Shown piece by piece: positions 1 through 6,414 of a stretch of DNA of 7,574 nt (position 1 is the first letter of the stretch; every line of letters begins with the position of its first letter). A program made the translations under genes and the position numbers. The notes under the pieces were generated by a model, which made no database searches, had not been told where the DNA came from, and saw only the letters and a program-made list of their open reading frames with translations. The stretch is from NCBI GenBank assembly GCA_020054355.1, contig JAGVLI010000087.1:1-7574 (forward strand). The letters run 5' to 3'. The DNA comes from Planctomycetales bacterium (lineage in GTDB: Bacteria; Planctomycetota; Planctomycetia; Gemmatales; Gemmataceae).

Positions 1-3
1 CAG

Positions 4-28
4 TGTGCGCCGCTTGCGGTTTAGCACA
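4..28 (-). terminator. Imperfect hairpin just past the stop of the small secreted protein gene
   Basis: An inverted repeat pairs TGTGC (4-8) with GCACA (24-28). Inside it lies the near-palindrome CCGCTTGCGG (10-19). It sits 2 bp beyond the stop codon of the minus-strand gene, where a transcription end would be expected. There is no run of U after the stem, so an intrinsic terminator is not proven. It could equally be a small repeated palindrome of the kind scattered through planctomycete intergenic DNA. Confidence 0.25.
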
Positions 29-30
29 TG

Positions 31-504
31 TTACTTTTCTTGCTTCTCCGCCTTTTCCGCCTTCTTCGTGTCGTTCTCCAGGAACCAGCGGTCGTCGAGC
101 TTGCGCAGGTAAACCCGTTCCTTGAGGTCCTTCAGCTTGGCGGAAGCGGACTTGTCGGTCGATTCCCATTCGCCTTCGCTGGCGAATCGCTGCAAGCGCT
201 TGACCGTTTCCGGTTCGTCGATCAGCTTCTTGGTCGCTTCCTTGACCAGCGCCGCGAAGTCGCCGCGATGCACGATCTTCACGCGCTCATCGACGTAGTC
301 CGGATCGCTCAGGTGGGCGAGCACGTAGTCCACCCGCTTTTCCTTCACCGCTTTCAGGATGGATTTCAGCGTGTCCTGGGGCGATTGCTGGGAATAGCCG
401 TTCGAGTTGTATTGCAGCTCATAGCGCGGATTCAGCTTCGGACCTTGAGCGAGGGCCGAGAGGGCACAGACCAGACTGACGAGGCAAACGACGGCGGCAC
501 GCAT
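31..504 (-). CDS. Small secreted protein of unknown function
   Basis: A 157-residue protein that I cannot assign to a named family. Residues 1-19 are a signal peptide: a short basic start (MRA), a hydrophobic stretch rich in V, L, C and A, and an ALA|Q cleavage site near residue 19. The mature part looks mainly helical (SPQDTLKSILKAVKEKRVDY at 41-60), then has a probable beta segment (YLRKLDDRWFLEN, 132-144), and ends in a lysine/glutamate-rich tail. The order 'helix with conserved SP, YVLAHLSDP, final W-F strand' loosely recalls secreted NTF2-like domains, but this is a guess. The start at 504 is preferred over the in-frame ATG at 528. AAGGGAG (513-519) lies 8 bases before it, whereas the upstream ATG has no ribosome site and would spoil the signal peptide. 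The gene is the last of three minus-strand genes and probably has its own promoter at 567-572. Confidence 0.72.
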   Translation of the reverse strand: MRAAVVCLVSLVCALSALAQGPKLNPRYELQYNSNGYSQQSPQDTLKSILKAVKEKRVDYVLAHLSDPDYVDERVKIVHRGDFAALVKEATKKLIDEPETVKRLQRFASEGEWESTDKSASAKLKDLKERVYLRKLDDRWFLENDTKKAEKAEKQEK

Positions 505-562
505 GAGCGGTACTCCCTTTTTCAACATCGCGGACGGAGTCCTTCCAGAGTCACGGATCGCG

Positions 563-583
563 GCTCATTATAGACTAAAGAGC
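563..583. promoter_or_regulatory. Dyad symmetry covering the -10 box, possible operator
   Basis: GCTC-A-TTA (563-570) is mirrored by TAA-A-GAGC (576-583) around a 5-base centre, with 7 of 8 positions pairing and one A/A mismatch. The dyad covers the TATAAT box completely, which is where a repressor would bind. An alternative reading is a weak stem-loop at the end of the dehydratase transcript. The sequence alone does not separate the two. Confidence 0.3.
567..572 (-). promoter_or_regulatory. Perfect TATAAT -10 box for the small secreted protein gene
   Basis: Read on the minus strand, 572 to 567 is TATAAT. It lies about 62 bases upstream of the chosen start codon, which implies a 5' leader of roughly 55 bases. 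No good -35 hexamer is present at 16-18 bases spacing (the best is TGGAGT, at 18). The call therefore rests on the -10 box and on its position in the only sizeable gap in this gene cluster. AT-rich sequence stands out here against GC-rich surroundings. Confidence 0.45.
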
Positions 584-600
584 GGCCCAGACTCCAGCGG

Positions 601-1794
601 TCAATAGTCCGCGACCGAGCCGTCCTTCAGCTTGGCACCCGGCCATTTGTAGGTCTGCGGTTTCTTCGCCGCTTCCTCCAGCAGCTTTTCGTTGACCTCG
701 ACGCCCAGGCCGGGTCCTGGCGGCAGGCCAATGTAGCCGTCCTTGTCGTACTGGTAGGCCATCTGGGTGATGCCCTTGAGGTTGAAGCCGTGGTTCTCCG
801 GATAGAACTCGTGAATGAGCAGCAAGGGCACCGAGGCCGCGACGTGCAGGCTCGCGGCGATACCGAGGAAGTTCGCGGTGCAGTGCGGTGCGATCGGCAC
901 CTGGTAGGCTTCCGCTAGCGTGGCGATCTTCTTCATGGAAGTGATGCCCCCGGTATGGCAGCAGTCGGGCTGCAAGATGTCGATGCAGCGTTCGTGCAGG
1001 TAGGGGATCATCTCCCAGATGGTCCGGTCGCGCTCGCCGGTGGCCAGCGGAATGTCGATCGCCTGTTTCAAGCGCTTGAAGACTTCGATGTTGCCCGGCA
1101 CCGCGACTTCCTCGATGAACAGGACTTCATAAGGACGCAGCATGCCCGCCAGCTGGATGAGCGTCGCGGGCGGCAAGGCGCAGTGCGCGTCGAACATCAC
1201 CGCGCCGTCCGGCCCGACTTTCTCGCGCGCCGCCTTGATGGCATTCACCATCCGCTCGATGTCCGCCGGGCTGCTCGAATGCTCGTAGATGCCATGCGAC
1301 GGCACCTTGACCGCTTTCGGCGTGTGGTAGACGCGGATGCGGTCGCGGCACGGCCCGCCCAGCAAGCGATAGACCGGGGTGCCCCACAGCTTGCCGGCAA
1401 TGTCCCACAGGGCGATGTCAATGCCGGCCAGGGTATGCACCATGAACGGCCCGCCGCGAATGTCGCGATGCGCGCGGTAGATCTTCTGCCAGATGTGCTC
1501 GATCCGCGTCGGGTTCTCGCCGTCGAGAAATTCGAACAGCACTTCGACCAGCGTCTTGGCGACGCGCGGATCGACGCCCTTGATCTCGCCCCAGCCGACA
1601 ATGCCCTGGTTGGTTTCGATGCGCAGGAACACCACCGGACTGACCTGGATGGCTCGCAGTCCGGTGATGCGAATCGACGAAGCCTTGTCGGCGACTTGCG
1701 CGGCGGGGTTTTTCTCCTGGCCGACGGCATCGTTCAGGAAAGCACTGCCCGCAGCCAGCGCCGCGGCCGTGCTCAGGTATTCTCGGCGATCCAT
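601..1794 (-). CDS. Sugar-acid dehydratase, mandelate racemase/enolase superfamily, D-galactonate dehydratase-like, with twin-arginine leader
   Basis: A 397-residue enzyme expected to dehydrate an aldonate to a 2-keto-3-deoxy acid using Mg2+. Every catalytic position I recall for E. coli DgoD (D183, H185, E209, E235, D258, H285, E310) is found here at a constant offset of 19: D202, H204, E228, E254, D277, H304, E329. These lie in the motifs FDAHC, FIEEV, TGERD, LQPD, APHC and HEF. The N-terminal capping domain covers about 40-160, the barrel 165-350. Substrate is uncertain, because the loop after H204 (CALPP) differs from the HGR of DgoD. Residues 1-26 look like a Tat leader (DRREYLS followed by a small-residue hydrophobic stretch), so the enzyme may act outside the cytoplasm. 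The start at 1794 has AAGGAG (1801-1806) 6 bases upstream; the longer in-frame reading runs into the preceding gene. That gene ends 26 bp upstream, so the two are probably cotranscribed. Confidence 0.9.
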   Translation of the reverse strand: MDRREYLSTAAALAAGSAFLNDAVGQEKNPAAQVADKASSIRITGLRAIQVSPVVFLRIETNQGIVGWGEIKGVDPRVAKTLVEVLFEFLDGENPTRIEHIWQKIYRAHRDIRGGPFMVHTLAGIDIALWDIAGKLWGTPVYRLLGGPCRDRIRVYHTPKAVKVPSHGIYEHSSSPADIERMVNAIKAAREKVGPDGAVMFDAHCALPPATLIQLAGMLRPYEVLFIEEVAVPGNIEVFKRLKQAIDIPLATGERDRTIWEMIPYLHERCIDILQPDCCHTGGITSMKKIATLAEAYQVPIAPHCTANFLGIAASLHVAASVPLLLIHEFYPENHGFNLKGITQMAYQYDKDGYIGLPPGPGLGVEVNEKLLEEAAKKPQTYKWPGAKLKDGSVADY

Positions 1795-1820
1795 GTTGCG
1801 CTCCTTCGAGAAGGTGGGAA

Positions 1821-4673
1821 TCAACGGCGCGAAGTCAGGTAGGCCAGCAGGTCGCGCAGCTCCTGATCGGTCAGCAAGTCGGGCAGCCCGGTCGGCATGA
1901 TCGAGGTCGGCACCGGCTGGCTCTCGGCAATGTCCGGCGTCTTCAGCTTGAACAAGTCGCCCTTGGGATCGACATAGGTGTATTCGTCCAGGTGGGTCCG
2001 CAGCAACATGCCCGTGTAGGTCTTGCCGCTCTGCGTGGCAATGGCCCAGACCTGATAATGCGGGGCAATCGAGTTGTTCGGCTGGAAGATCGATTCCACG
2101 ATCCGACGGCGCTCCATCTGGCCGATAGTGCTGAGGTCGGGTCCGATGTCCTGCCCCCGGCCTTCGACACGATGGCAGCGCGAGCAAGCGGCCAGCTTGG
2201 CATGAAAGAACACCCGCCGCCCGGCGGCAGGATCGGCTGGCCCTTGAAGGCGCGCCAGCCAGCCGTCCAAGTCATCGGACTTGGGACGCTCCTTCACGAA
2301 CGGCTTGCCTAAGACTCGCGCCACGAGGTCCGCGCTGTGCGGTTGACGCTCCGCCAGCTTCTCCAACTGTTCGCGCTGGGCGGGACTGAGCTTCGCTTGA
2401 ATCAGCGTCCGCAATGCCTCGTCGCGCAGACTTGGCTCCTCTTCCTGGGTCAGCTTGAGCAACTCATCGAGCAAGTCGCTGGACCGCTCGGCCAGCCCGA
2501 CGACCGCCTCGGCACGCAATGCCGCAGGCAAGCTGCGATTCCGGGACACATCGAGCAAGACCTTCGTCCGCTGTGCGGCGGGATGCTCGTTCAGCGTCCG
2601 CACCGCTTCCACCTGCAAGACGGGTTCCTTCTGTTCGAGCAGGCCCGTCAGCAATTCCAGCGTCAGCTTCTTATGCGTGGGCGGCACCATCTGCAATGCC
2701 ATGATGCGCAAGGCTGGCGAGCTTTTTTCGTCGCCGAGACGGGTGATGAAAGAGTCCGCCAGCCGGCCTTCGCTGGCATCCTGGTTGTCGAGCCGGGCCA
2801 GTGCGGCGGAATAGGCGAAGAACATGCGCACATTCAAATTGCGGTCCTGCAACCTCGCAACGATCTGAGGACGGAACTTCTCCAGCTTGTCATCCGCGAT
2901 CCACTTGATGGCCAGAAAGCGGACATCCTCGGCGGCATCGGCCAGAAATTCGGGCAGCAGTCGCGTGGCTTCGGGACGGCCGCTGGCACGATGGGCCAGA
3001 AGCAGCCCGACGCGCTGCATCGGTTCCGTCAGCGTGCGCAGGTCCACATCGGCGAGCAATGCGGGATGTCGGGCCAACTGCTCCACGGCGGTGGTGCGCA
3101 GGAACGGGTCTGGATCGGATGACAGCTTCAACAACTGGGGCGTCGCGGCTTTGTCGCGCAGCGTGCCGATTGCTTCCCGACGGACTTCCGCTGGTTGTTT
3201 TGCCTCCAGAAACCGGCTCACATCGTCGCCGCGTGCGACCAATGCCCGCACCGCCAGACTGCGCAGGCCAGGAAGTTCCTCCTTCTCGGCGACGGCGCGA
3301 AGATCGAGTTGCCGGTCATCGCTGTCGATCAGTGCGGTTAACGCAGCGGCGCGGACGCGCACTTCCTGCTTCGTCAACTGCTCCCGCAGGAACGCCCGGC
3401 CATCCTTGGTCGCGGCCAGTTGCTTGGCGGCCTGTTCGCGTAGCGGCCGATGAGCGCTCGCCACGGCACGGCGCGGTTCCTGCGGTCGTTCGCGCTTGCC
3501 GGCGTCACGCAGCTTGACATGCCAAATTGCTCCCCGGTTGTGGAGGTTGTAGTCGCTCAGCACCCAGTCGCTGATGAACAGTGAGCCATCGGGCGCCACC
3601 GCGATCCCGACTGGCCGAAAGTCCTTGCCGCCCTGAATGAAGGCTCTGCGCTCCGAGGTGAACGAGGAACCCTGCTGCTTCGGTACATAGCGCTCGATGC
3701 GGTGGTCGGCCCAGGATGCGACCAGCAAGTCGCCGAGGTATTCGGCTGGCAGGCCATCGGATTCGTAACTGATGATCTCGCACGGCGCTTCCCCGGTGCC
3801 CGCCATCATCGGCAGTGTGCCGGGTAACTGGCCATTCCAGGCTTGAAAGGGATGCCGACCACTGCGCCCGTAGCGGAACTGGTAGCCGTAGTCGCCGCCT
3901 TCGACGACATGCAGCAACCGGCAGGGCGGCATCGCATCCGGATCGTTGTCCACGGCGAACAGTCGGCCAAAGATATCGCGGCAGGTGCCGAAGGGGTTCC
4001 AGAAACCAGTTGCCACCCGACGCAGCTTCCTGCCGTCCGCGGTACACCAGAAAAGGTTGCCGCCTTCGCCTTCGCCGCTGAGCGCGGAACCATCGGCCGC
4101 GAGCAGCTTGTAGCTGGCTCCGAGGTTCTCGCCCAGGCCGAAGTAGAGGTTGCCCTTGGAATCGAAAGTCAGCCCGGAAAGACCGTTGTGCGGATAGTTG
4201 CCCTTGGTTTCCAGGAAGACGATGCGCTGCTGCTCGTCGGACTTGCCGTCGCCATCGGTGTCGCGGAGGCGGAGGATTTCATTGCGTGTCGCCAGGTAAA
4301 CCGAACCGTCGGGATGGACCGCAATGTCCATCGTCGAAGTGGTGCCCTCGAAGTAGGTCGTGAAGCGGTCCGCCTTGCCGTCCCCGTCCGTATCTTCGAG
4401 CAGGCGCACGCGGTCGAACTTCGGCCCCTGGTAGTTGCCCGGCCGGAAGTGCGTATGGCTTTCGATGACCAGCAATCGGCCCTTGTTGTCGAAGTCGATG
4501 CCGATCGGGTGGACGATGTCCGGCGAAACCGCGAAGCGCTCGACGATCAGCCGGGCATCCGGGCTGTGCGGCACCTCCGCGCGAACCTTTTCCTGAGCTT
4601 CGCCTCGTAGTGACGTGAGCAGGGCCAGCAACAACAGCAATCCGGCAAGGGAGAATCGTGGTGTGCGCTTCAT
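1821..4673 (-). CDS. Secreted PVC-type dehydrogenase: beta-propeller, HEAT-like repeats and cytochrome c domain
   Basis: A 950-residue exported protein matching the planctomycete/verrucomicrobial 'membrane-bound dehydrogenase plus heme-binding domain' architecture (TIGR02604/TIGR02603 type). Residues 1-26 are a signal peptide (MKRTPR, then a leucine-rich core). Residues about 40-390 form a sugar-dehydrogenase-like propeller with two calcium-loop motifs, DTDGDGKAD (94-102) and DTDGDGKSD (138-146), and repeated 'PDGS-(V/L)-(Y/F)' blade motifs. Residues about 405-790 are alpha-helical HEAT-like repeats (for example VRVRAAALTAL, LRSLAVRALVARGD, VRREAIGTLRD). Residues about 812-950 are a cytochrome c domain: CSRCH (830-834) binds heme covalently, and M926 in SIMPTGL is the likely sixth ligand. 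The protein probably oxidises a sugar or alcohol and passes electrons to the heme; the substrate is unknown. The start at 4673 is chosen because it gives the signal peptide directly; ATG at 4712 is an alternative. No clear ribosome site is seen. The dehydratase follows 26 bp downstream. Confidence 0.9.
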   Translation of the reverse strand: MKRTPRFSLAGLLLLLALLTSLRGEAQEKVRAEVPHSPDARLIVERFAVSPDIVHPIGIDFDNKGRLLVIESHTHFRPGNYQGPKFDRVRLLEDTDGDGKADRFTTYFEGTTSTMDIAVHPDGSVYLATRNEILRLRDTDGDGKSDEQQRIVFLETKGNYPHNGLSGLTFDSKGNLYFGLGENLGASYKLLAADGSALSGEGEGGNLFWCTADGRKLRRVATGFWNPFGTCRDIFGRLFAVDNDPDAMPPCRLLHVVEGGDYGYQFRYGRSGRHPFQAWNGQLPGTLPMMAGTGEAPCEIISYESDGLPAEYLGDLLVASWADHRIERYVPKQQGSSFTSERRAFIQGGKDFRPVGIAVAPDGSLFISDWVLSDYNLHNRGAIWHVKLRDAGKRERPQEPRRAVASAHRPLREQAAKQLAATKDGRAFLREQLTKQEVRVRAAALTALIDSDDRQLDLRAVAEKEELPGLRSLAVRALVARGDDVSRFLEAKQPAEVRREAIGTLRDKAATPQLLKLSSDPDPFLRTTAVEQLARHPALLADVDLRTLTEPMQRVGLLLAHRASGRPEATRLLPEFLADAAEDVRFLAIKWIADDKLEKFRPQIVARLQDRNLNVRMFFAYSAALARLDNQDASEGRLADSFITRLGDEKSSPALRIMALQMVPPTHKKLTLELLTGLLEQKEPVLQVEAVRTLNEHPAAQRTKVLLDVSRNRSLPAALRAEAVVGLAERSSDLLDELLKLTQEEEPSLRDEALRTLIQAKLSPAQREQLEKLAERQPHSADLVARVLGKPFVKERPKSDDLDGWLARLQGPADPAAGRRVFFHAKLAACSRCHRVEGRGQDIGPDLSTIGQMERRRIVESIFQPNNSIAPHYQVWAIATQSGKTYTGMLLRTHLDEYTYVDPKGDLFKLKTPDIAESQPVPTSIMPTGLPDLLTDQELRDLLAYLTSRR

Positions 4674-4795
4674 CGAGTGGGTCTCGGCTTCATCCAGGTG
4701 CAGTGCAGGCATATCGCGGTTGTCGCACCTTGTCCCCCGAAAATCAAGGCGATACATCAACAACAGGAGAAGGGACCGTCTCGGACCACGCTTTC
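4674..4795. promoter_or_regulatory. Divergent intergenic region between the dehydrogenase and transporter operons
   Basis: These 122 bases must hold the start signals of both the minus-strand dehydrogenase/dehydratase pair and the plus-strand transporter operon. I see no consensus promoter for either. The best plus-strand candidate is TTGTCC (4730-4735) followed at 17 bases by TACATC (4753-4758), which is weak. The purine-rich AGGAGAAGGG (4765-4774) resembles a ribosome site on the plus strand but lies 21 bases before the first usable start codon. Confidence 0.35.
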
Positions 4796-5710
4796 GTGAA
4801 CCACCAACCATCGCTGCCGTACCTGTGGATGCTCTGCGGCAGCCTGGCGTTCGCCGCGATGGCCGCGCTCACCCATGCGCTGCGGGCCACCTGCGACTGG
4901 CAGATCATCGCCCTGGTCCGCGCCTTCCTGGCCTGGCTGATCGCGGTGCTCCTGGCCAAGGCCGCCGGCGCGGAGCTGGTCGTCTGGCGTCCCGCGACCA
5001 TGTGGACGCGCAGCATCGCCGGCAGCATTAGCATGGTCTGCTCCTTCTATGCGTTCACGCACCTGCGCATCTCCGACGTGATGACCTTGACGAATACCTT
5101 TCCGATCTGGGTAGCGCTGCTGTCCTGGCCGCTGCTGGGCCAGGTGCCCGGCCTGGCCGTCTGGCTGTCGGTGGTCAGCGGCGTGGCGGGCGTCGCCCTG
5201 ATCCAGCAGCCCCACTTTCAGGAGGGCAACCTGGCGGCAGCCATTGCCCTGCTGGCCTCCTTTGCCACTGCCGTGGCCATGATCGGCCTGCATCGGCTGA
5301 CGGCCATCGACATGCGCGCCGTGGTTGCCCACTTCTCCGGCGTGGCAGTGTTCTTCTGCCTGGCATCGTTCGCGGTATTCGACCACGACTTCTCCGTGGC
5401 GGAGAATTTTAGCCGGCACAATCTCGGGCTGCTGCTGGCCGTCGGCCTGACGGCAACGGTCGGCCAGCTGTTTCTGACCAAGGCGTTCGCTTCGGGACCG
5501 CCGGCGAAGGTATCGGTGGTCGGCTTGACGCAGATCGTCTTTGCCATGCTCATCGACGCGGTCTTCTGGCAGCACACCTTCGAGCCAATCACCCTGTTCG
5601 GCATGGTGCTGGTGATCGCGCCCACGGCCTGGCTGCTGAGCCGGCCGGGCCATACCGCGCCCGAAGCCGTCATCGTCGCGCCGCTGCCGTTCGAGGGGAA
5701 TCAGGAATGA
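4796..5710 (+). CDS. EamA-family (DMT superfamily) membrane transporter
   Basis: A 304-residue integral membrane protein with about ten predicted helices, near residues 9-28, 36-56, 69-88, 93-113, 118-136, 145-163, 174-195, 207-228, 237-258 and 263-282. It has the two-fold EamA layout: RSIAGSISMVCSFYAFTHLR with a following 'SDVMTLTNTFPIWVALLSW' in the first half, and GQLFLTKAFASGPPAKVSVV in the second. Family members carry small solutes such as metabolites, amino acids or nucleotide-related compounds across the inner membrane; the cargo cannot be told here. The usual family length is about 300. The start is uncertain. GTG at 4796 gives a normal N-terminus and is chosen here; ATG at 4829 would cut into helix 1, and ATG at 4658 would add 46 unlikely residues and overlap the divergent gene. 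It is the first gene of a three-gene operon, with the next start 4 bp after its stop. Confidence 0.85.
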   Translation: MNHQPSLPYLWMLCGSLAFAAMAALTHALRATCDWQIIALVRAFLAWLIAVLLAKAAGAELVVWRPATMWTRSIAGSISMVCSFYAFTHLRISDVMTLTNTFPIWVALLSWPLLGQVPGLAVWLSVVSGVAGVALIQQPHFQEGNLAAAIALLASFATAVAMIGLHRLTAIDMRAVVAHFSGVAVFFCLASFAVFDHDFSVAENFSRHNLGLLLAVGLTATVGQLFLTKAFASGPPAKVSVVGLTQIVFAMLIDAVFWQHTFEPITLFGMVLVIAPTAWLLSRPGHTAPEAVIVAPLPFEGNQE

Positions 5711-5714
5711 CATC

Positions 5715-5927
5715 GTGACCAGCCTGTGCGAAAACTGCTCCTGGATGCGGGAAGTGAAAACAGCGAAAGGCTCGCGCTTCCTGCTCTGCCGGTTGTCCCA
5801 GCAGCAGCCGGGCTTCGCGAAGTATCCGCCGCAGCCGGTCGGTAAATGCCTGGGCTTCCGCGACGAATCAGCGATAGAAGACAGCGATCAGCCATTGCCA
5901 TCGAAGGAGCAGGACGATGAACTCTGA
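5715..5927 (+). CDS. Small four-cysteine protein, probable metal-binding knuckle
   Basis: A 70-residue soluble protein with no signal peptide or membrane segment. Four cysteines are arranged as C5-x2-C8-x16-C25-x19-C45, with conserved-looking neighbours (CENCSWMREV, GSRFLLCRLS, YPPQPVGKCLGF). This spacing suggests a single zinc or other metal site made from two half-knuckles. I recall similar short proteins as unnamed planctomycete hypotheticals, but I cannot give a family name. The tail after residue 48 is acidic and probably disordered. The start is GTG with AGGA (5703-5706) 8 bases upstream, inside the end of the transporter gene. The gene overlaps the next one by 11 bases, so translation of the three genes is probably coupled. 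A regulatory or assembly role for its neighbours is possible but not shown. Confidence 0.75.
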   Translation: MTSLCENCSWMREVKTAKGSRFLLCRLSQQQPGFAKYPPQPVGKCLGFRDESAIEDSDQPLPSKEQDDEL

Positions 5928-6303
5928 GCAGCATGTGACCGCCGCGCCGCTGTCCGTGGGGTCCGCCTCAGTCCGGCCAGGGGATGAGCCATTGGTCGAT
6001 CAGTTGATGTGCCGGGTGCAAACCCTGGAAGAGGAAAAGCGCCGCTGGAAGTTCATCGGCGTCATCTGCCTGGCGCTGCTCCTGCTGCTGCTCGTGGGCG
6101 GCACCGCCGTCATGGGCCTCGCCGCCATGTCCAGCTTGGGCATTGGCCGCATGCAGCAGGAACGCCTTCGGGCGCTCGAGCAGGCCGAGATGGAGATCCG
6201 CCTGGCCGAACAGCAGCGCGCGCTGGCGGAACAGCAGCGCCAGGAAGCCGAGCGCATCATCCAGGAGGCGGAGCGCCAGCGCGCGAAGCAAAAGGACGAG
6301 TAA
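5917..6303 (+). CDS. Single-pass membrane protein with a C-terminal coiled coil
   Basis: A 128-residue protein of unknown function. Residues 1-45 are a polar, probably cytoplasmic segment ending in EEEKRRWK. Residues 46-70 are one transmembrane helix (leucine run LALLLLLLVGG). Residues about 78-126 form a charged coiled coil built from A/E/Q/R heptads (RLAEQQRALAEQQRQEAER). The basic KRRWK before the helix predicts the N-terminus inside and the coiled coil outside, by the positive-inside rule. The start ATG at 5917 has AAGGAG 7 bases upstream and overlaps the previous stop by 11 bases. The coiled coil suggests oligomerisation or a partner protein. Its place behind a transporter and a four-cysteine protein hints at a membrane-associated complex, but coiled-coil composition is a poor guide to function. 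Confidence 0.75.
   Translation: MNSEQHVTAAPLSVGSASVRPGDEPLVDQLMCRVQTLEEEKRRWKFIGVICLALLLLLLVGGTAVMGLAAMSSLGIGRMQQERLRALEQAEMEIRLAEQQRALAEQQRQEAERIIQEAERQRAKQKDE
6202..6240 (+). repeat. Tandem heptad duplication inside the coiled-coil gene
   Basis: The 18-base unit CTGGCCGAACAGCAGCGC (6202-6219) recurs at 6223-6240 with one change (C to G at its sixth base). The offset is exactly 21 bases, which is one coiled-coil heptad (LAEQQRA then LAEQQRQ). It keeps reading frame and heptad phase, which fits growth of the coil by slippage or unequal exchange. Confidence 0.6.
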
Positions 6304-6341
6304 TCGCCGCACAAGCTTCTTTCAACGAAGTGAACGCGACG

Positions 6342-6357
6342 CTTGCGGCTTCGCAAG
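6342..6357 (+). terminator. Perfect 6-bp hairpin downstream of the three-gene operon
   Basis: CTTGCG (6342-6347), loop GCTT (6348-6351), CGCAAG (6352-6357). It lies 38 bases past the stop of the coiled-coil gene and upstream of the next gene's likely promoter. No U-tract follows, so termination would need Rho or another factor, or the hairpin may serve as an mRNA 3' end stabiliser. Confidence 0.35.
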
Positions 6358-6374
6358 AACAGGCCGAAATCGTG

Positions 6375-6380
6375 TAGAAT
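6375..6380 (+). promoter_or_regulatory. Possible -10 box (TAGAAT) for the DUF4058-type gene
   Basis: TAGAAT matches five of six bases of TATAAT and lies 34 bases before the start codon at 6415. The only -35-like hexamer at a sensible spacing (TCGCAA, 6351-6356, 18 bases) is poor and overlaps the hairpin. The gap 6304-6414 otherwise holds no gene that I can support. Confidence 0.3.
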
Positions 6381-6414
6381 AGCAGTGATCGCTTCGAGTG
6401 AACGGAGCAAAACC

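Noticed and set aside
28..573. A 181-codon plus-strand frame opposite the small secreted protein gene
   Set aside because: The minus-strand frame has a good signal peptide and ribosome site. The plus-strand frame runs over its promoter and has no recognisable features.
955..1842. A 295-codon plus-strand frame opposite the dehydratase
   Set aside because: It is a shadow of the dehydratase, whose catalytic residues are all in place on the minus strand.
1795..2187. N-terminal extension of the dehydratase by 131 codons
   Set aside because: The extension overlaps the cytochrome domain of the upstream gene and encodes arginine/proline-rich nonsense. A strong AAGGAG and a Tat leader mark the start at 1794.
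4658..4795. N-terminal extension of the transporter by 46 codons from ATG 4658
   Set aside because: It would overlap the divergent dehydrogenase start, and it adds a polar segment not found in this family.
4757..5713. A 318-codon minus-strand frame opposite the transporter
   Set aside because: The composition (Q, G, R, H, D rich) is unlike a real protein, and the opposite strand encodes a clear ten-helix transporter.
6343..6414. TTG start that would lengthen the DUF4058-type protein by 24 residues
   Set aside because: It lies in the hairpin, has no ribosome site, and the added residues do not match the family's usual MPLRDHF beginning.
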